Source: Vibrio bathopelagicus
GTDB lineage: Bacteria > Pseudomonadota > Gammaproteobacteria > Enterobacterales > Vibrionaceae
DNA length: 64,000 nucleotides
NCBI RefSeq assembly: GCF_014879975.1
Contig: NZ_CP062500.1
Coordinates: 2,480,001 to 2,544,000 of the forward strand
Reading direction: 5' to 3'
In this document: positions 8,915 to 17,915 of the stretch, one piece after another
Numbering within the stretch: the first letter of the stretch is position 1
Layout of the letters: every line of letters begins with the position of its first letter
Translations under genes and position numbers: made by a program
Notes under the pieces: model-generated
The model's database searches: none
The model's input: only the letters and a program-made list of their open reading frames with translations
Told to the model about the DNA's origin: nothing

Positions 8915-10159
8915 TTAAATCTTTTTGAAGATCAAACAGCCGTTTGTACCACCAAAACCGAATGAGTTACATGCAGCATATTCCATGCCGCTAACTTTAC
9001 GCGCGGTGTGAGGTACTAAGTCAATATCTAAGCCTTCTTCAGGATCATCTAGGTTGATTGTCGGTGGAACAATCTGGTCAACCAAAGACATCGCTGTGAT
9101 GATCGCTTCAGCAGAACCCGCAGCACCTAGAAGGTGGCCAGTCATTGATTTCGTAGAAGAAACCAATACTTGCTTACAGCCTGCTTCGCCAAGAGCACGT
9201 TTAATACCCTTAACTTCTGCTACATCACCCGCAGGAGTCGATGTACCGTGTGCGTTAACATAACCGATTTGTTCACCAGTCACGCCAGCATCACGCATAG
9301 CCGCTTCCATAGCTAGTGCGCCACCAGAGCCATCTTCACTTGGAGATGTCATGTGGTAAGCGTCACCCGACATACCGAAGCCAACTAACTCACAGTAAAT
9401 CTTAGCGCCACGAGCTTTCGCATGTTCGTACTCTTCAAGAACCATCATGCCAGCACCGTCACCAAGAACGAAGCCGTCACGACCTTTGTCCCATGGACGA
9501 GAAGCTTTTTGAGGCTCATCGTTACGAGTAGACAGTGCTTTAGCCGCACCAAAACCGCCCATACCTAGTGGTGTCGATGCTTTTTCAGCACCACCCGCTA
9601 GCATTGCGTCAGCATCGCCGTATGCAATCATACGAGCCGCGTGACCAATGTTATGTAGGCCAGTAGTACATGCAGTAGAAATCGCGATGTTTGGACCGCG
9701 TAGACCACGCATGATAGACATGTGACCCGAAATCATATTCACGATCGTCGACGGAACGAAGAACGGACTGATTTTACGAGGGCCTTTTTCAGTTAGAGCT
9801 TGGTGACCTGCTTCGATCAAACCAAGACCACCAATACCAGAACCGATAGCAACGCCAACACGAGGGGCGTTTTTTTCAGTAATAGTTAGGGCTGAATCAT
9901 CTAAAGCTTGAATACCTGCTGCGACGCCGTACTGGATGAACAAGTCCATCTTACGAGCATCTTTTTTAGTCATATACTCTTCGCAGTTAAAGTCTTTAAC
10001 TAGACCTGCAAAACGAGTTGAGAAATTGGTTGCATCAAAATGATCGATATTAACGATACCACTTTGACCAGCTAGCAGGGCTTTCCAAGAAGATTCTACA
10101 GTGTTGCCTACCGGCGACAACATACCCATGCCAGTGACAACTACACGACGCTTGGACAC
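8915..10159 (-). CDS. fabF: 3-oxoacyl-ACP synthase II
   Basis: Elongating condensing enzyme of type II fatty acid synthesis, which joins malonyl-ACP to acyl-ACP. It makes most of the C16 to C18 step and drives temperature control of cis-vaccenate in E. coli. It has 414 residues, as expected. The Cys-His-His triad is visible: Cys in [11 protein letters not shown] (near 164), His in [11 protein letters not shown] (near 304) and His in [12 protein letters not shown] (near 341). The glycine-rich C-terminal FGFGGTNG is intact. It follows acpP with a hairpin between them. Confidence 0.97.
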   Translation of the reverse strand: MSKRRVVVTGMGMLSPVGNTVESSWKALLAGQSGIVNIDHFDATNFSTRFAGLVKDFNCEEYMTKKDARKMDLFIQYGVAAGIQALDDSALTITEKNAPRVGVAIGSGIGGLGLIEAGHQALTEKGPRKISPFFVPSTIVNMISGHMSIMRGLRGPNIAISTACTTGLHNIGHAARMIAYGDADAMLAGGAEKASTPLGMGGFGAAKALSTRNDEPQKASRPWDKGRDGFVLGDGAGMMVLEEYEHAKARGAKIYCELVGFGMSGDAYHMTSPSEDGSGGALAMEAAMRDAGVTGEQIGYVNAHGTSTPAGDVAEVKGIKRALGEAGCKQVLVSSTKSMTGHLLGAAGSAEAIITAMSLVDQIVPPTINLDDPEEGLDIDLVPHTARKVSGMEYAACNSFGFGGTNGCLIFKKI

Positions 10160-10219
10160 GATATTACACTCCGGGGATTGAGGTGATTTAAGATGAGGAT
10201 AGATGAGTTAGATAAAACA

Positions 10220-10242
10220 CAGGCGGTCAAGGTGACCGCCTG
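10220..10242 (-). terminator. Hairpin just after acpP (attenuator or stabiliser)
   Basis: A perfect ten-base stem (CAGGCGGTCA and complement) with a three-base loop starts about ten bases past the acpP stop. Only a short TGTTTTAT follows on the minus strand, so partial termination or protection of the acpP message is more likely than full termination. Confidence 0.55.
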
Positions 10243-10252
10243 GGAGAGATTA

Positions 10253-10486
10253 TTACTGAGCGCTAGTTACGTAATCGATAGCAGCTTGAACAGTAGTAAT
10301 TTTCTCAGCTTCGTCATCTGGGATTTCAGTGTCGAATTCTTCTTCTAGAGCCATTACTAGCTCAACTGTGTCTAGAGAATCTGCACCTAGGTCATCAACG
10401 AAAGAAGCTTCGTTTTTAACTTCAGCTTCGTCTACACCTAGCTGTTCAACAATGATTTTCTTTACGCGTTCTTCGAGGTTGCTCAT
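10253..10486 (-). CDS. acpP: Acyl carrier protein
   Basis: Small acidic carrier that holds growing acyl chains on 4'-phosphopantetheine during fatty acid synthesis. It has 77 residues. The prosthetic group attaches to Ser37 (counting Met1) in the invariant DSL of [10 protein letters not shown]. The protein is strongly acidic and helical, almost identical in layout to E. coli AcpP. An AGGAAAAG-type ribosome-binding site precedes ATG 10486. It sits between fabG (166 bases away, room for its own promoter) and fabF (with a hairpin between), the usual arrangement for a gene expressed far above its neighbours. Confidence 0.98.
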   Translation of the reverse strand: MSNLEERVKKIIVEQLGVDEAEVKNEASFVDDLGADSLDTVELVMALEEEFDTEIPDDEAEKITTVQAAIDYVTSAQ

Positions 10487-10568
10487 TTTTTCTTTTCCTT
10501 TACAGAGTTCGCTTTATGCGATGTTTTCCGTAGTTTATTCAATCTATTGAAAGTTGCAAGGTCAACTT

Positions 10569-10585
10569 TTCTGGTCAAACCACAA
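10569..10585. promoter_or_regulatory. Candidate FadR operator upstream of acpP
   Basis: CTGGTCAAACCA at 10571-10582 matches the FadR core CTGGTCnGACCA at all but one fixed base. Over the 17-base consensus nine of thirteen fixed positions agree. It lies about 85 bases before the acpP start in the fabG-acpP gap. FadR is encoded in this same window. Sequence match only; binding is inference. Confidence 0.4.
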
Positions 10586-10652
10586 TTTTCACGATTTTAA
10601 CCGAAATTACGTATGATCTTGACTTAAATCATGCACAAATGTTGCACATAAT

Positions 10653-11390
10653 TTACACCATGTACATACCGCCATTGACGTGAAGTGTTTCACCTGTGAT
10701 ATAAGCTGCCGCAGGTGACGCCAAAAATACCACAGCTTCAGCGATTTCGCGAGGGTCACCTAGTCGACCTGCTGGTACATTCGCCAAAGTTGCTGCACGT
10801 TGGTCATCATTTAACGCTTTAGTCATATCAGTTTCGATGAAACCTGGAGCAACAGTGTTCACTGTAACGCCACGAGATGCAACTTCACGAGCCATTGATT
10901 TAGTAAAACCAATCACACCAGCTTTTGCAGCTGCGTAGTTAGCTTGACCAGCGTTACCCATAGTACCAACTACAGAACCAACGTTTACAATACGACCTTG
11001 ACGCTTCTTCATCATGCCACGCAATACAGCTTTAGACATGCGGAAGATAGGCGTTAAGTTAGTATCGATGATGTCATTCCATTCGTCGTCTTTCATACGC
11101 ATAAGTAGGTTATCACGAGTGATACCTGCGTTGTTAACTAGAATGTCGATCGCACCAAATTCATCGTTGATGGTCTTCAGTGTAGCAGTAATTGAGTCAA
11201 CGTCAGTTACGTTAAGAGCAAGACCTTTACCGTTCTCGCCAAGGTACTCGCTGATTGCAGCAGCGCCGCCTTCAGACGTAGCAGTACCGATAACTTTAGC
11301 ACCACGCTCAACTAAAAGTTCAGCGATTGCACGACCAATACCACGGCTTGCGCCTGTAACTAGTGCAACTTTGCCTTCTAAATTCATCAT
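10653..11390 (-). CDS. fabG: 3-oxoacyl-ACP reductase
   Basis: NADPH-dependent reductase that reduces 3-ketoacyl-ACP in each elongation cycle. A short-chain dehydrogenase of 245 residues: the cofactor loop TGASRGIG lies near residues 13-20, NNAG near 87, and the Ser-Tyr-Lys triad includes YAAAK near 152-156. The C-terminal HVNGGMYMV is typical. The frame opens with two Met codons (11390 and 11387); the second gives the more usual MNLEGK start. It follows fabD closely. Confidence 0.97.
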   Translation of the reverse strand: MMNLEGKVALVTGASRGIGRAIAELLVERGAKVIGTATSEGGAAAISEYLGENGKGLALNVTDVDSITATLKTINDEFGAIDILVNNAGITRDNLLMRMKDDEWNDIIDTNLTPIFRMSKAVLRGMMKKRQGRIVNVGSVVGTMGNAGQANYAAAKAGVIGFTKSMAREVASRGVTVNTVAPGFIETDMTKALNDDQRAATLANVPAGRLGDPREIAEAVVFLASPAAAYITGETLHVNGGMYMV

Positions 11391-11412
11391 AACTTCTCTA
11401 TTAATTGGTTAT

Positions 11413-12336
11413 TTACTTAGCAGCGTCTAGTGATGCAGTGTCATTAACTGCAGCAGCTGTCATAGTTTTAACAATACGTTTTGTTAGACCAGTAAGAACC
11501 TTACCTGGGCCTAATTCTAGTAGTTTTTCAACGCCTTGCTCATTCATCGCTTGTACGCCTTCAGTCCAACGAACTGGGCTGTATAGCTGACGAACAAGTG
11601 CGCTTTTGATTTTTGCAGGGTCTGTTTCAGCAATAACATCGACGTTATTGATAACAGGCAGTGCTGGTGTGTTGAACTCTAGAGCTTCTAGAGCAAGCGC
11701 TAGCTTGTCTGCTGCAGGCTTCATAAGGGCACAGTGAGACGGCACAGATACAGGTAAAGGAAGAGCACGTTTAGCGCCTGCTTCTTTACATAGTGCACCA
11801 GCACGCTCTACTGCCGCTTTGTTACCTGCGATTACAACTTGGCCAGGTGAATTGAAGTTAACTGGAGACACAACTTCGTCTTGTGCCGCTTCTTCACACG
11901 CTTTAGCAATCGCTGCATCGTCTAGACCGATGATTGCGTACATTGCACCAACGCCCGCAGGAACCGCTTCTTGCATCAGTTGACCACGTAGCTCAACTAG
12001 CTTGATCGCTTCTTTAAAATCGATAACACCCGCACACACTAGTGCAGAATATTCGCCTAGGCTGTGACCGGCTAGGTTTGTAGGTTGCTCTAGACCAAGC
12101 TCTTGCCATACACGCCAGATTGCAACAGACGCAGTTAGTAGAGCTGGTTGAGTACGGAAAGTTTCATTTAGATTTTCTACTGGACCATCTTGAACCAATG
12201 CCCATAGATCGTAACCAAGTGCTTCTGAAGCTTCAGCAAATGTCTTTTTAACAACATCATACTGTTCGCCTAGGTCAGCAAGCATACCGATAGCTTGAGA
12301 GCCTTGGCCTGGGAATACGATAGCAAATTTGCTCAT
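11413..12336 (-). CDS. fabD: Malonyl-CoA:ACP transacylase
   Basis: Moves malonate from CoA to ACP, feeding extender units to the fatty acid cycle. It has 307 residues, standard length. The nucleophile is in GHSLGEYSAL (Ser near 92), the oxyanion GQGSQ lies at residues 10-14, and the catalytic His is in SVPSHCALM. A hairpin lies in the fabH-fabD gap, and fabG follows 22 bases later. Confidence 0.97.
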   Translation of the reverse strand: MSKFAIVFPGQGSQAIGMLADLGEQYDVVKKTFAEASEALGYDLWALVQDGPVENLNETFRTQPALLTASVAIWRVWQELGLEQPTNLAGHSLGEYSALVCAGVIDFKEAIKLVELRGQLMQEAVPAGVGAMYAIIGLDDAAIAKACEEAAQDEVVSPVNFNSPGQVVIAGNKAAVERAGALCKEAGAKRALPLPVSVPSHCALMKPAADKLALALEALEFNTPALPVINNVDVIAETDPAKIKSALVRQLYSPVRWTEGVQAMNEQGVEKLLELGPGKVLTGLTKRIVKTMTAAAVNDTASLDAAK

Positions 12337-12371
12337 TGTAATTTTCCTTTAAGCAAAGCAAAAAATTGAAT

Positions 12372-12394
12372 AAGGCACATAAGTTATGTGCCTT
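12372..12394 (-). other. Hairpin between fabH and fabD
   Basis: A perfect ten-base stem (AAGGCACATA and complement) with a three-base loop. No solid T-run follows directly, so it looks like an RNA-processing or attenuating structure inside the operon rather than a terminator. Confidence 0.5.
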
Positions 12395-12416
12395 GTTTGT
12401 TGATTATCGCTTGAGG

Positions 12417-13367
12417 TTAGAATTTAACTAACGCAGAACCCCAAGTGAAGCCGCCGCCAAAGGCTTCAAGAAGAAGCGTTTGACCACGTTTAATTCGCCC
12501 GTCACGAACAGCCTCATCGAGTGCTGTAGGTACGGTAGCTGCCGACGTATTGCCGTGCTTATCAAGGGTAATCACCACTTGATCAAGCGACATTGTCAGC
12601 TTTTTAGCTGTTGCTGAAATAATACGGTAGTTAGCTTGGTGTGGAACTAACCAATCAAGCTCAGACTTGTCCATGTTATTCGCCGCTAATGTGTCTTTAA
12701 CTAGCTTAGAAAGCTGAGTTACCGCCACTTTGAATACTTCATTGCCCGCCATGTGCAGCCATTTGTCTGCATCACCGCCACGCTCTGGCACTTCTAAGCT
12801 TAGAAGTTCACCGTATTTACCATCAGAGTAAATGTGAGTCGACAAAATACCTGGCTCTTCGCTTGCGCCTACAACCACCGCGCCTGCTGCATCACCAAAT
12901 AAGATGATAGTAGAGCGGTCAGTCGGATCACAGGTTTTTGACAATGCATCAGCACCAATCACCAAAACGTTCTTACACATGCCCGTTTTGATATGCTGGT
13001 CAGCAACAGACAATGCATATACAAAGCCTGAACATGCAGCAGCTAAGTCAAATGCAGGGCAGCCTTTAATACCAAGCTTACCTTGTACCTGACATGCAGA
13101 AGATGGGAATGTATGGCTACTGCTGGTTGTCGCAACAATGATTAAGTCGATATCTTCTTTGTCGATACCCGCCATTTCAATGGCATTCTCAGCAGCATAA
13201 AACGCCATATCCGCAACGGTTTCGTTTTCCGCTGAAATACGACGCTCTTTAATACCTGTTCTAGCAACGATCCACTCATCGCTAGTCTCTACCATTTTCT
13301 CTAAGTCTGCGTTAGTACGCACCTGAGATGGCAAGTAGCTGCCAGTACCTAAAATTTTGCTATACAT
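12417..13367 (-). CDS. fabH: 3-oxoacyl-ACP synthase III
   Basis: Starts fatty acid synthesis by condensing acetyl-CoA with malonyl-ACP. It has 316 residues. The Cys-His-Asn triad is visible: Cys near 112 in [10 protein letters not shown], His near 244 in VPHQANYRI, Asn near 274 in [10 protein letters not shown]. The TGIKERR stretch near residue 38 is the conserved CoA-binding region. It starts five bases after the plsX stop, so both are on one message. Confidence 0.97.
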   Translation of the reverse strand: MYSKILGTGSYLPSQVRTNADLEKMVETSDEWIVARTGIKERRISAENETVADMAFYAAENAIEMAGIDKEDIDLIIVATTSSSHTFPSSACQVQGKLGIKGCPAFDLAAACSGFVYALSVADQHIKTGMCKNVLVIGADALSKTCDPTDRSTIILFGDAAGAVVVGASEEPGILSTHIYSDGKYGELLSLEVPERGGDADKWLHMAGNEVFKVAVTQLSKLVKDTLAANNMDKSELDWLVPHQANYRIISATAKKLTMSLDQVVITLDKHGNTSAATVPTALDEAVRDGRIKRGQTLLLEAFGGGFTWGSALVKF

Positions 13368-13372
13368 GAAGA

Positions 13373-14398
13373 CTAATAATGCCTCTCGAGTAAAACCGCT
13401 TCCAAACGATCGCTAATGCGGCTGGGGACTTGTCGTTTGACCTCGTGTACTGCTTCACCAATCGCGTTGACGACTGCAGACACATCAGCACTTCCATGAC
13501 TTTTAATGACAATGCCGCGCAATCCTAACAAACTTGCGCCGTTATACTGGTCGGGGTTCAAGGTTTTTAATTCAGTAAATAGCTCAGAAAACAGCGTTCT
13601 GGCTATCCAACCCTTTATTGTTGAAGCCATCATGCGCGTTTTTAGCTTATCAATAAAGAGCTGAGCTGTACCTTCGCAGGTTTTTAAGCAGACATTGCCC
13701 ACAAAACCATCACATACGACGACATCAGCTGCATCTTGAAGTAACTGGTTACCTTCAATGTAGCCTATGAAGTTCACAGACTGAGTATTCGACAACATTT
13801 CAGCGCATCGTTTGACAAGGTCATTGCCTTTAATTTCTTCTGCACCGATATTCAAGATAGCAACACGTGGAGCACGATCTAAATGTTGTTCCGCTAACGC
13901 ACTGCCCATCACGGCAAACTGAAAGAGTGAATCTGCATCACTAGACACGTTCGCCCCTAAATCAAGCATCCATGTACGATTCCCTGACGCTGTAGGCAAG
14001 GCTGAAACCAATGCAGGCCTATCAATGCCGGGAAGGAGTTTGAGTCGGAAACGGGACAAAGCCATCAGTGCACCCGTGTTACCACCACTCACACAAGCAT
14101 CAGCCTGTGATTCGGCAACAAGATCAATAGCAGCACGCATAGAGCTACCCTGACTATTACGTAAGGCTAGTGAAGGTTTTTCAGAATTGGAAATAACTCG
14201 ATCACAATGCTGGATACTCAAACGAGAATCAGGCATTCGACCTAATGAAGATAATTGAGATGTGATCGCGTTTCGATCACCTATGAGAATGACTTTTAGC
14301 TCTGGGAAATACGACAGTGCCTGCACGGCGGCAGGCACTGTTACACGAGGACCGAAGTCCCCGCCCATTGCATCAAGCGCAACGGTTAGATTTTGCAA
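13373..14398 (-). CDS. plsX: Phosphate acyltransferase PlsX
   Basis: Makes acyl-phosphate from acyl-ACP, the acyl donor for the first phospholipid step. It has 341 residues. Family marks include the N-terminal [21 protein letters not shown] near residue 103, DLGANV near 146, and [12 protein letters not shown] near 231. A soluble protein that associates peripherally with the membrane. It lies between rpmF and fabH, as in most gammaproteobacteria. Confidence 0.97.
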   Translation of the reverse strand: MQNLTVALDAMGGDFGPRVTVPAAVQALSYFPELKVILIGDRNAITSQLSSLGRMPDSRLSIQHCDRVISNSEKPSLALRNSQGSSMRAAIDLVAESQADACVSGGNTGALMALSRFRLKLLPGIDRPALVSALPTASGNRTWMLDLGANVSSDADSLFQFAVMGSALAEQHLDRAPRVAILNIGAEEIKGNDLVKRCAEMLSNTQSVNFIGYIEGNQLLQDAADVVVCDGFVGNVCLKTCEGTAQLFIDKLKTRMMASTIKGWIARTLFSELFTELKTLNPDQYNGASLLGLRGIVIKSHGSADVSAVVNAIGEAVHEVKRQVPSRISDRLEAVLLERHY

Positions 14399-14407
14399 AG
14401 GTCAACC

Positions 14408-14578
14408 TTACTTGTTGATAACCTTTTTGCCGCGGTAGAAACCTTCGGCAGTCACGTTGTGACGTAGGTGAGTTTCACCTGAAGTTGCGTCTACAGAAAG
14501 TGCAGCTGTAGTTAGCGCATCGTGTGAACGACGCATGCCACGCATTGAACGTGATTTCTTGCTCTTTTGTACGGCCAT
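14408..14578 (-). CDS. rpmF: 50S ribosomal protein L32
   Basis: A short gene of 56 codons plus TAA, starting at ATG 14578. It encodes a small basic ribosomal protein beginning [17 protein letters not shown], the standard L32 N-terminus, and ending in KKVINK. The E. coli protein is 57 residues. It carries no zinc-binding Cys pairs, so it is the zinc-independent form. It lies 48 bases after yceD and ten before plsX. Confidence 0.97.
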   Translation of the reverse strand: MAVQKSKKSRSMRGMRRSHDALTTAALSVDATSGETHLRHNVTAEGFYRGKKVINK

Positions 14579-14626
14579 TGACCCTACTCCTATGTAAATT
14601 CTTAAAGATAATTACTTGTTAATAAG

Positions 14627-15154
14627 TTACTTCTTTAAGTTTTTTAAAACATCAAATGGATTCGGCTTTTTATCTTCCTCAATTTCTTCAGGAAGTTCAC
14701 CAAACACCAAGTTATTTGAGTTAACGCTACATTTCGCATCGTCGTGCATTGCTATTTGTGGCAATCCAAGGATGAACTCGTCTTCAACTAATTGAATCAG
14801 GTCTAACTCACCGTACTCGTTCAGATCTACCAAATCGTACTCTTCCGGTGCTTCCTCTTCACTTTTCTCGCTGTAAACAGGAGTATAAGTAAATTGGACA
14901 TCGCACTCATGTGCGAAAACCTCATTACAACGTTGACACTCTAAATCGACTTCGACGTTAGCTTTACCAGAGATAACGACTAATCGTTGTTCATCAAGCC
15001 CAAATGACATTGAGACTTGCGCGTCACGTTTTACGCCTTCAGTTGTTTCGGTTAAACGCTTCAAAAGACTCACTTGGATGATACCATCCATATCAAGTCG
15101 TTTTTGAGCCGTTCGAGCCGGATCTACTGTACGCGGTATTTTTTCCTTTTGCAT
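14627..15154 (-). CDS. yceD: YceD (DUF177), 23S rRNA accumulation protein
   Basis: A 175-residue DUF177 protein, acidic, with a CQRC pair near residue 73 and acidic stretches near 100-115. In E. coli and plants the family is needed for normal 23S rRNA accumulation; the mechanism is not settled. It is the first gene of the rpmF-plsX-fab row here, the same linkage as in E. coli. Confidence 0.92.
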   Translation of the reverse strand: MQKEKIPRTVDPARTAQKRLDMDGIIQVSLLKRLTETTEGVKRDAQVSMSFGLDEQRLVVISGKANVEVDLECQRCNEVFAHECDVQFTYTPVYSEKSEEEAPEEYDLVDLNEYGELDLIQLVEDEFILGLPQIAMHDDAKCSVNSNNLVFGELPEEIEEDKKPNPFDVLKNLKK

Positions 15155-15303
15155 AGGGCGCGAATCTTATCTTCCAAATCATGTTTAGTCAAAGGAAATG
15201 GCAAAAAAAATGTACTTTCCTGCCTTTCCTATTCAGAGCATTATGAATAGCAGGACAAGTTACGTTATCCTGAGATAAATGCTTCCGTGAATTGTAAATT
15301 AAA

Positions 15304-15885
15304 ATGAAAAATTACCAACTAGTTTTAGCCTCTACATCACCATTTAGGCAAGAGATCCTCAAAAAACTACAGTTAAGCTTCATTACAGCCAAGCCAGACT
15401 GCGACGAAACCCCTCTTTCAGACGAGACACCTCAACAATTGGTAATGCGTCTTGCCGAGACAAAAGCCAAGTCTTGTGCAGTTGAAGAACCAAGCTTGGT
15501 GATCGGTTCTGATCAAGTGTGCGTCATTGACGGGGAAATCATTGGTAAGCCGCACACTCGTGAAAAAGCGATTGAGCAGTTATCTCGCCAAAACGGTAAG
15601 AGCATCACTTTCTATACAGGGATAACCGTATGGAACAGCGAAACCAATAAAGCCGACACACGCTTAGATACCTTTGTCGTGCATTTCCGTGATTTAACTG
15701 AGCAACAGATCATTTCTTATGTTGAGAAAGAGCAGCCTTATTACTGCGCCGGCAGTTTTATGTGCGAAGGGTTAGGTATTGCATTATTTAAGCAGATGGA
15801 AGGTAAAGACCCGAATACCTTGATCGGTTTACCGCTTATCGATCTCGTCGATATGTTAGATGCCCACGGGATGAGTGTGCTTTAA
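15304..15885 (+). CDS. yceF: Maf-like nucleotide pyrophosphatase (YceF type)
   Basis: House-cleaning pyrophosphatase of the Maf family. The E. coli YceF member prefers 7-methyl-GTP. It has 193 residues. The N-terminal LASTSPFRQEIL is the Maf signature, followed by VIGSDQVC near residue 68 with the base-acting Asp, GKPHTREKA near 80, and KDPNTLIGLPL near 173. It is divergent from yceD with about 150 bases between, matching the E. coli yceF/yceD layout. Confidence 0.92.
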   Translation: MKNYQLVLASTSPFRQEILKKLQLSFITAKPDCDETPLSDETPQQLVMRLAETKAKSCAVEEPSLVIGSDQVCVIDGEIIGKPHTREKAIEQLSRQNGKSITFYTGITVWNSETNKADTRLDTFVVHFRDLTEQQIISYVEKEQPYYCAGSFMCEGLGIALFKQMEGKDPNTLIGLPLIDLVDMLDAHGMSVL

Positions 15886-15904
15886 CAGATACTATCTCTT
15901 TGTT

Positions 15905-15947
15905 AGAGATTCCCTACTCCTTCCTTCGTCAGTCTAAGGAATGACGG
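15905..15947. repeat. Dispersed palindromic repeat, copy A
   Basis: A 43-base imperfect element of the form AGAGATTCCCTACTC ... GGAATGACGG. Copies B, C and D share its ends. In this copy the ATTCC and GGAAT arms can pair. Confidence 0.6.
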
Positions 15948-16123
15948 AAGTTGTCTCTTGAACTGTAAAGAGAACACGATACAACGACCATAGCGGTACC
16001 ACTTAACTTTTAAAAAGGTCAGTGCTGTCTCATTCACAAACCGGGAAACAGTAACCCAAAAGTTGTTCGATCGAAGTAACACATAAACACAACGGGCTAT
16101 TTTACTCGAACAGAAAAAAGTAC

Positions 16124-16166
16124 CGTCATCCCCAAGAGTGAGGAACGAGCGAGTTGGGGATCTCTT
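16124..16166. repeat. Dispersed palindromic repeat, copy B (inverted)
   Basis: Same element as copy A in the opposite direction: CGTCATCCCC ... GTTGGGGATCTCT. The ATCCCC and GGGGAT arms pair. Confidence 0.65.
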
Positions 16167-16182
16167 GCAACAAGCACAAACA

Positions 16183-16212
16183 AAAAAGGTTGACGAAATT
16201 CGTCAACCTTTC
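16183..16212 (-). terminator. Terminator of rluC
   Basis: A perfect twelve-base stem (AAGGTTGACGAA and complement) followed by TTTTTTG on the minus strand. It lies about 140 bases past the rluC stop, beyond the tandem repeats. Confidence 0.85.
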
Positions 16213-16253
16213 TCATTTATGGATACTGAAGAACAAATTTAGAGAACACTCTA

Positions 16254-16317
16254 TATCTTCGTATCTTCGTATCTTCGTATCTTCGTATCTTCGTATCTTC
16301 GTATCTTCGTATCTTCG
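16254..16317. repeat. Tandem array: eight exact copies of TATCTTCG
   Basis: Eight perfect 8-base units in a row, with no substitutions. The array abuts the 7-base array and lies in the 3' untranslated region of rluC. Perfect identity suggests recent slippage. Confidence 0.97.
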
Positions 16318-16345
16318 TATCTAGTATCTAGTATCTAGTATCTAG
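16318..16345. repeat. Tandem array: four exact copies of TATCTAG
   Basis: Four perfect 7-base units follow the 8-base array directly and share its TATCT start. Another TATCTTC-like stretch (16346-16352) then leads straight into the rluC stop codon. Confidence 0.97.
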
Positions 16346-16352
16346 TATCTTC

Positions 16353-17297
16353 TTACAGCTTACGTAAGCCAGTTAGTGCTTTTTCTAATCTTGCTTCCAT
16401 TGGCGCCGAGATATCCATCTTCTCTTCGCTACCCGGATGGGTAAACTTAATGTTGGCAGCATGCAAGAACAGACGATTCAGTCCTACTTTGCCCGTATAA
16501 GCATCAAAACGACGATCGCCGTAGCGGTCATCCCAAGCAATTGGGTGACCAGTGTATTGGGCATGCACACGAATTTGGTGCGTACGACCCGTAATTGGAC
16601 TTGCCTGAACCAAAGTTGCGTCTTGGAACTTTTCTAAAACTCTAAAGCGCGTTTCAGAAGCTTTGCCATTTGGATTAACACGAACAATACTATTCACTTC
16701 GTTCTTCAGCAGTGGAGCATTAACAACCTTACAGCTGTTCTTCCACTCCCCCATCACCAAAGCAAAATAGTACTTCTGTACGGTTTTCTCTCGGAACTGT
16801 GCTTGAAGGTGCCTCAGCGCAGAACGTTTCTTCGCGATCAATAAAATACCGGAAGTATCTCTATCAATACGATGCACAAGTTCAAGAAAACGCGCATCAG
16901 GACGAAGTGCTCGTAACGCTTCAATTGCGCCGAACTTAAGTCCACTACCACCGTGCACCGCAGTGCCTGATGGTTTATTCAGAATCAGCATGTGATCATC
17001 TTCGTAGATGATGCACTGTTCCAATTCCGAAACCTTATTGAGTTTCGTGCTTGGCACACTGTCTTCTGTTTTCTCTTCAATAGTGACTGGCGGGATACGA
17101 ACTAAATCACCTGCTTTTAGTTTGTATTCAGCCTTGATGCGTTTTTTATTTACGCGGACTTCGCCTTTACGCACGATTCGATAAATCATGCTTTTCGGGA
17201 TGTTTTTTAATTGGTTACGTAAGAAGTTATCAATACGCTGACCAGCCATATCTTCGTCAATGTCGACGAACTGGACTTGGGTTCTAATTTCGCTCAT
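16353..17297 (-). CDS. rluC: 23S rRNA pseudouridine synthase RluC
   Basis: Converts three uridines of 23S rRNA (955, 2504, 2580 in E. coli) to pseudouridine. It has 314 residues. An S4 RNA-binding domain covers about residues 18-80 (RIDNFLRNQL, GEVRVNKKR). The RluA-type catalytic domain follows, with the Asp in HRIDRDTSGILL near residue 144 and the late GRTHQIRVH motif. It is divergent from rne, as in E. coli. Its 3' side is odd: tandem repeats start two bases from the stop codon. Confidence 0.96.
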   Translation of the reverse strand: MSEIRTQVQFVDIDEDMAGQRIDNFLRNQLKNIPKSMIYRIVRKGEVRVNKKRIKAEYKLKAGDLVRIPPVTIEEKTEDSVPSTKLNKVSELEQCIIYEDDHMLILNKPSGTAVHGGSGLKFGAIEALRALRPDARFLELVHRIDRDTSGILLIAKKRSALRHLQAQFREKTVQKYYFALVMGEWKNSCKVVNAPLLKNEVNSIVRVNPNGKASETRFRVLEKFQDATLVQASPITGRTHQIRVHAQYTGHPIAWDDRYGDRRFDAYTGKVGLNRLFLHAANIKFTHPGSEEKMDISAPMEARLEKALTGLRKL

Positions 17298-17575
17298 GCG
17301 GCTATTGTATCACTGTCACTTTTGATAATTGAGGTTTTCTTAGCACTATTCCGTACTAATTTATCCTTAATCTTCACGGATTCATCCCTAAATAGCGACT
17401 GAAGTCCTATATTTCTTTGATTCTTCGAACAAAAAAGCATCAAGATTCCTGCAAATTAAAATATCAATTGATAAATTATTTATAGACAGTGAGTTAGAGC
17501 TATCAAAACCCAAACAAAAACTGTTTTTTTTACCGCATTCCGACAAAGCAGATTGCTGTGTTTACCGACCGCTGC

Positions 17576-17915
17576 TATAGTTCACAGCTGCTATCAGTGG
17601 TTTGACTATTATTTAAACAGCTAACCATTCATAAGCAAGTAAATGAGTAGATAACTCAGATTAGACAGTGCTGCAATCGGCGTAAGACACGGTCAACTGA
17701 GTTCCTTATCGCTCTACTCACGTACGCTCATGTTGAGTATTCACCGCCACATCGCGGATCATAGGCTAACTCCCTATGATGACTGACGTGCCCCAGAGCA
17801 TCCCTCTCCAGCCGGGAGGCTGCACCGATAAAGCCATGGGATCTGGCACCATGAGAAACGAAATAAAGCGATAAGAACAATGATGAAAATAAGAAAAGAC
17901 AATGAGAATTTCTAA
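17576..17915 (+). promoter_or_regulatory. rne promoter and long 5' leader
   Basis: The rluC-rne gap is 618 bases. TTGCTG (17553-17558) and TATAGT (17576-17581) are 17 bases apart and would give a start near 17588, so a leader of about 330 bases. The E. coli rne leader is about 360 bases and folds into hairpins through which RNase E controls its own message. A CAGCC-GGGA-GGCTG hairpin is visible at 17809-17822. Upstream of 17550 I see only AT-rich sequence. Autoregulation here is inference from E. coli. Confidence 0.5.

Noticed and set aside
16254..16345. Possible CRISPR array
   Set aside because: The repeats are 7-8 bases with no spacers and no cas genes nearby.
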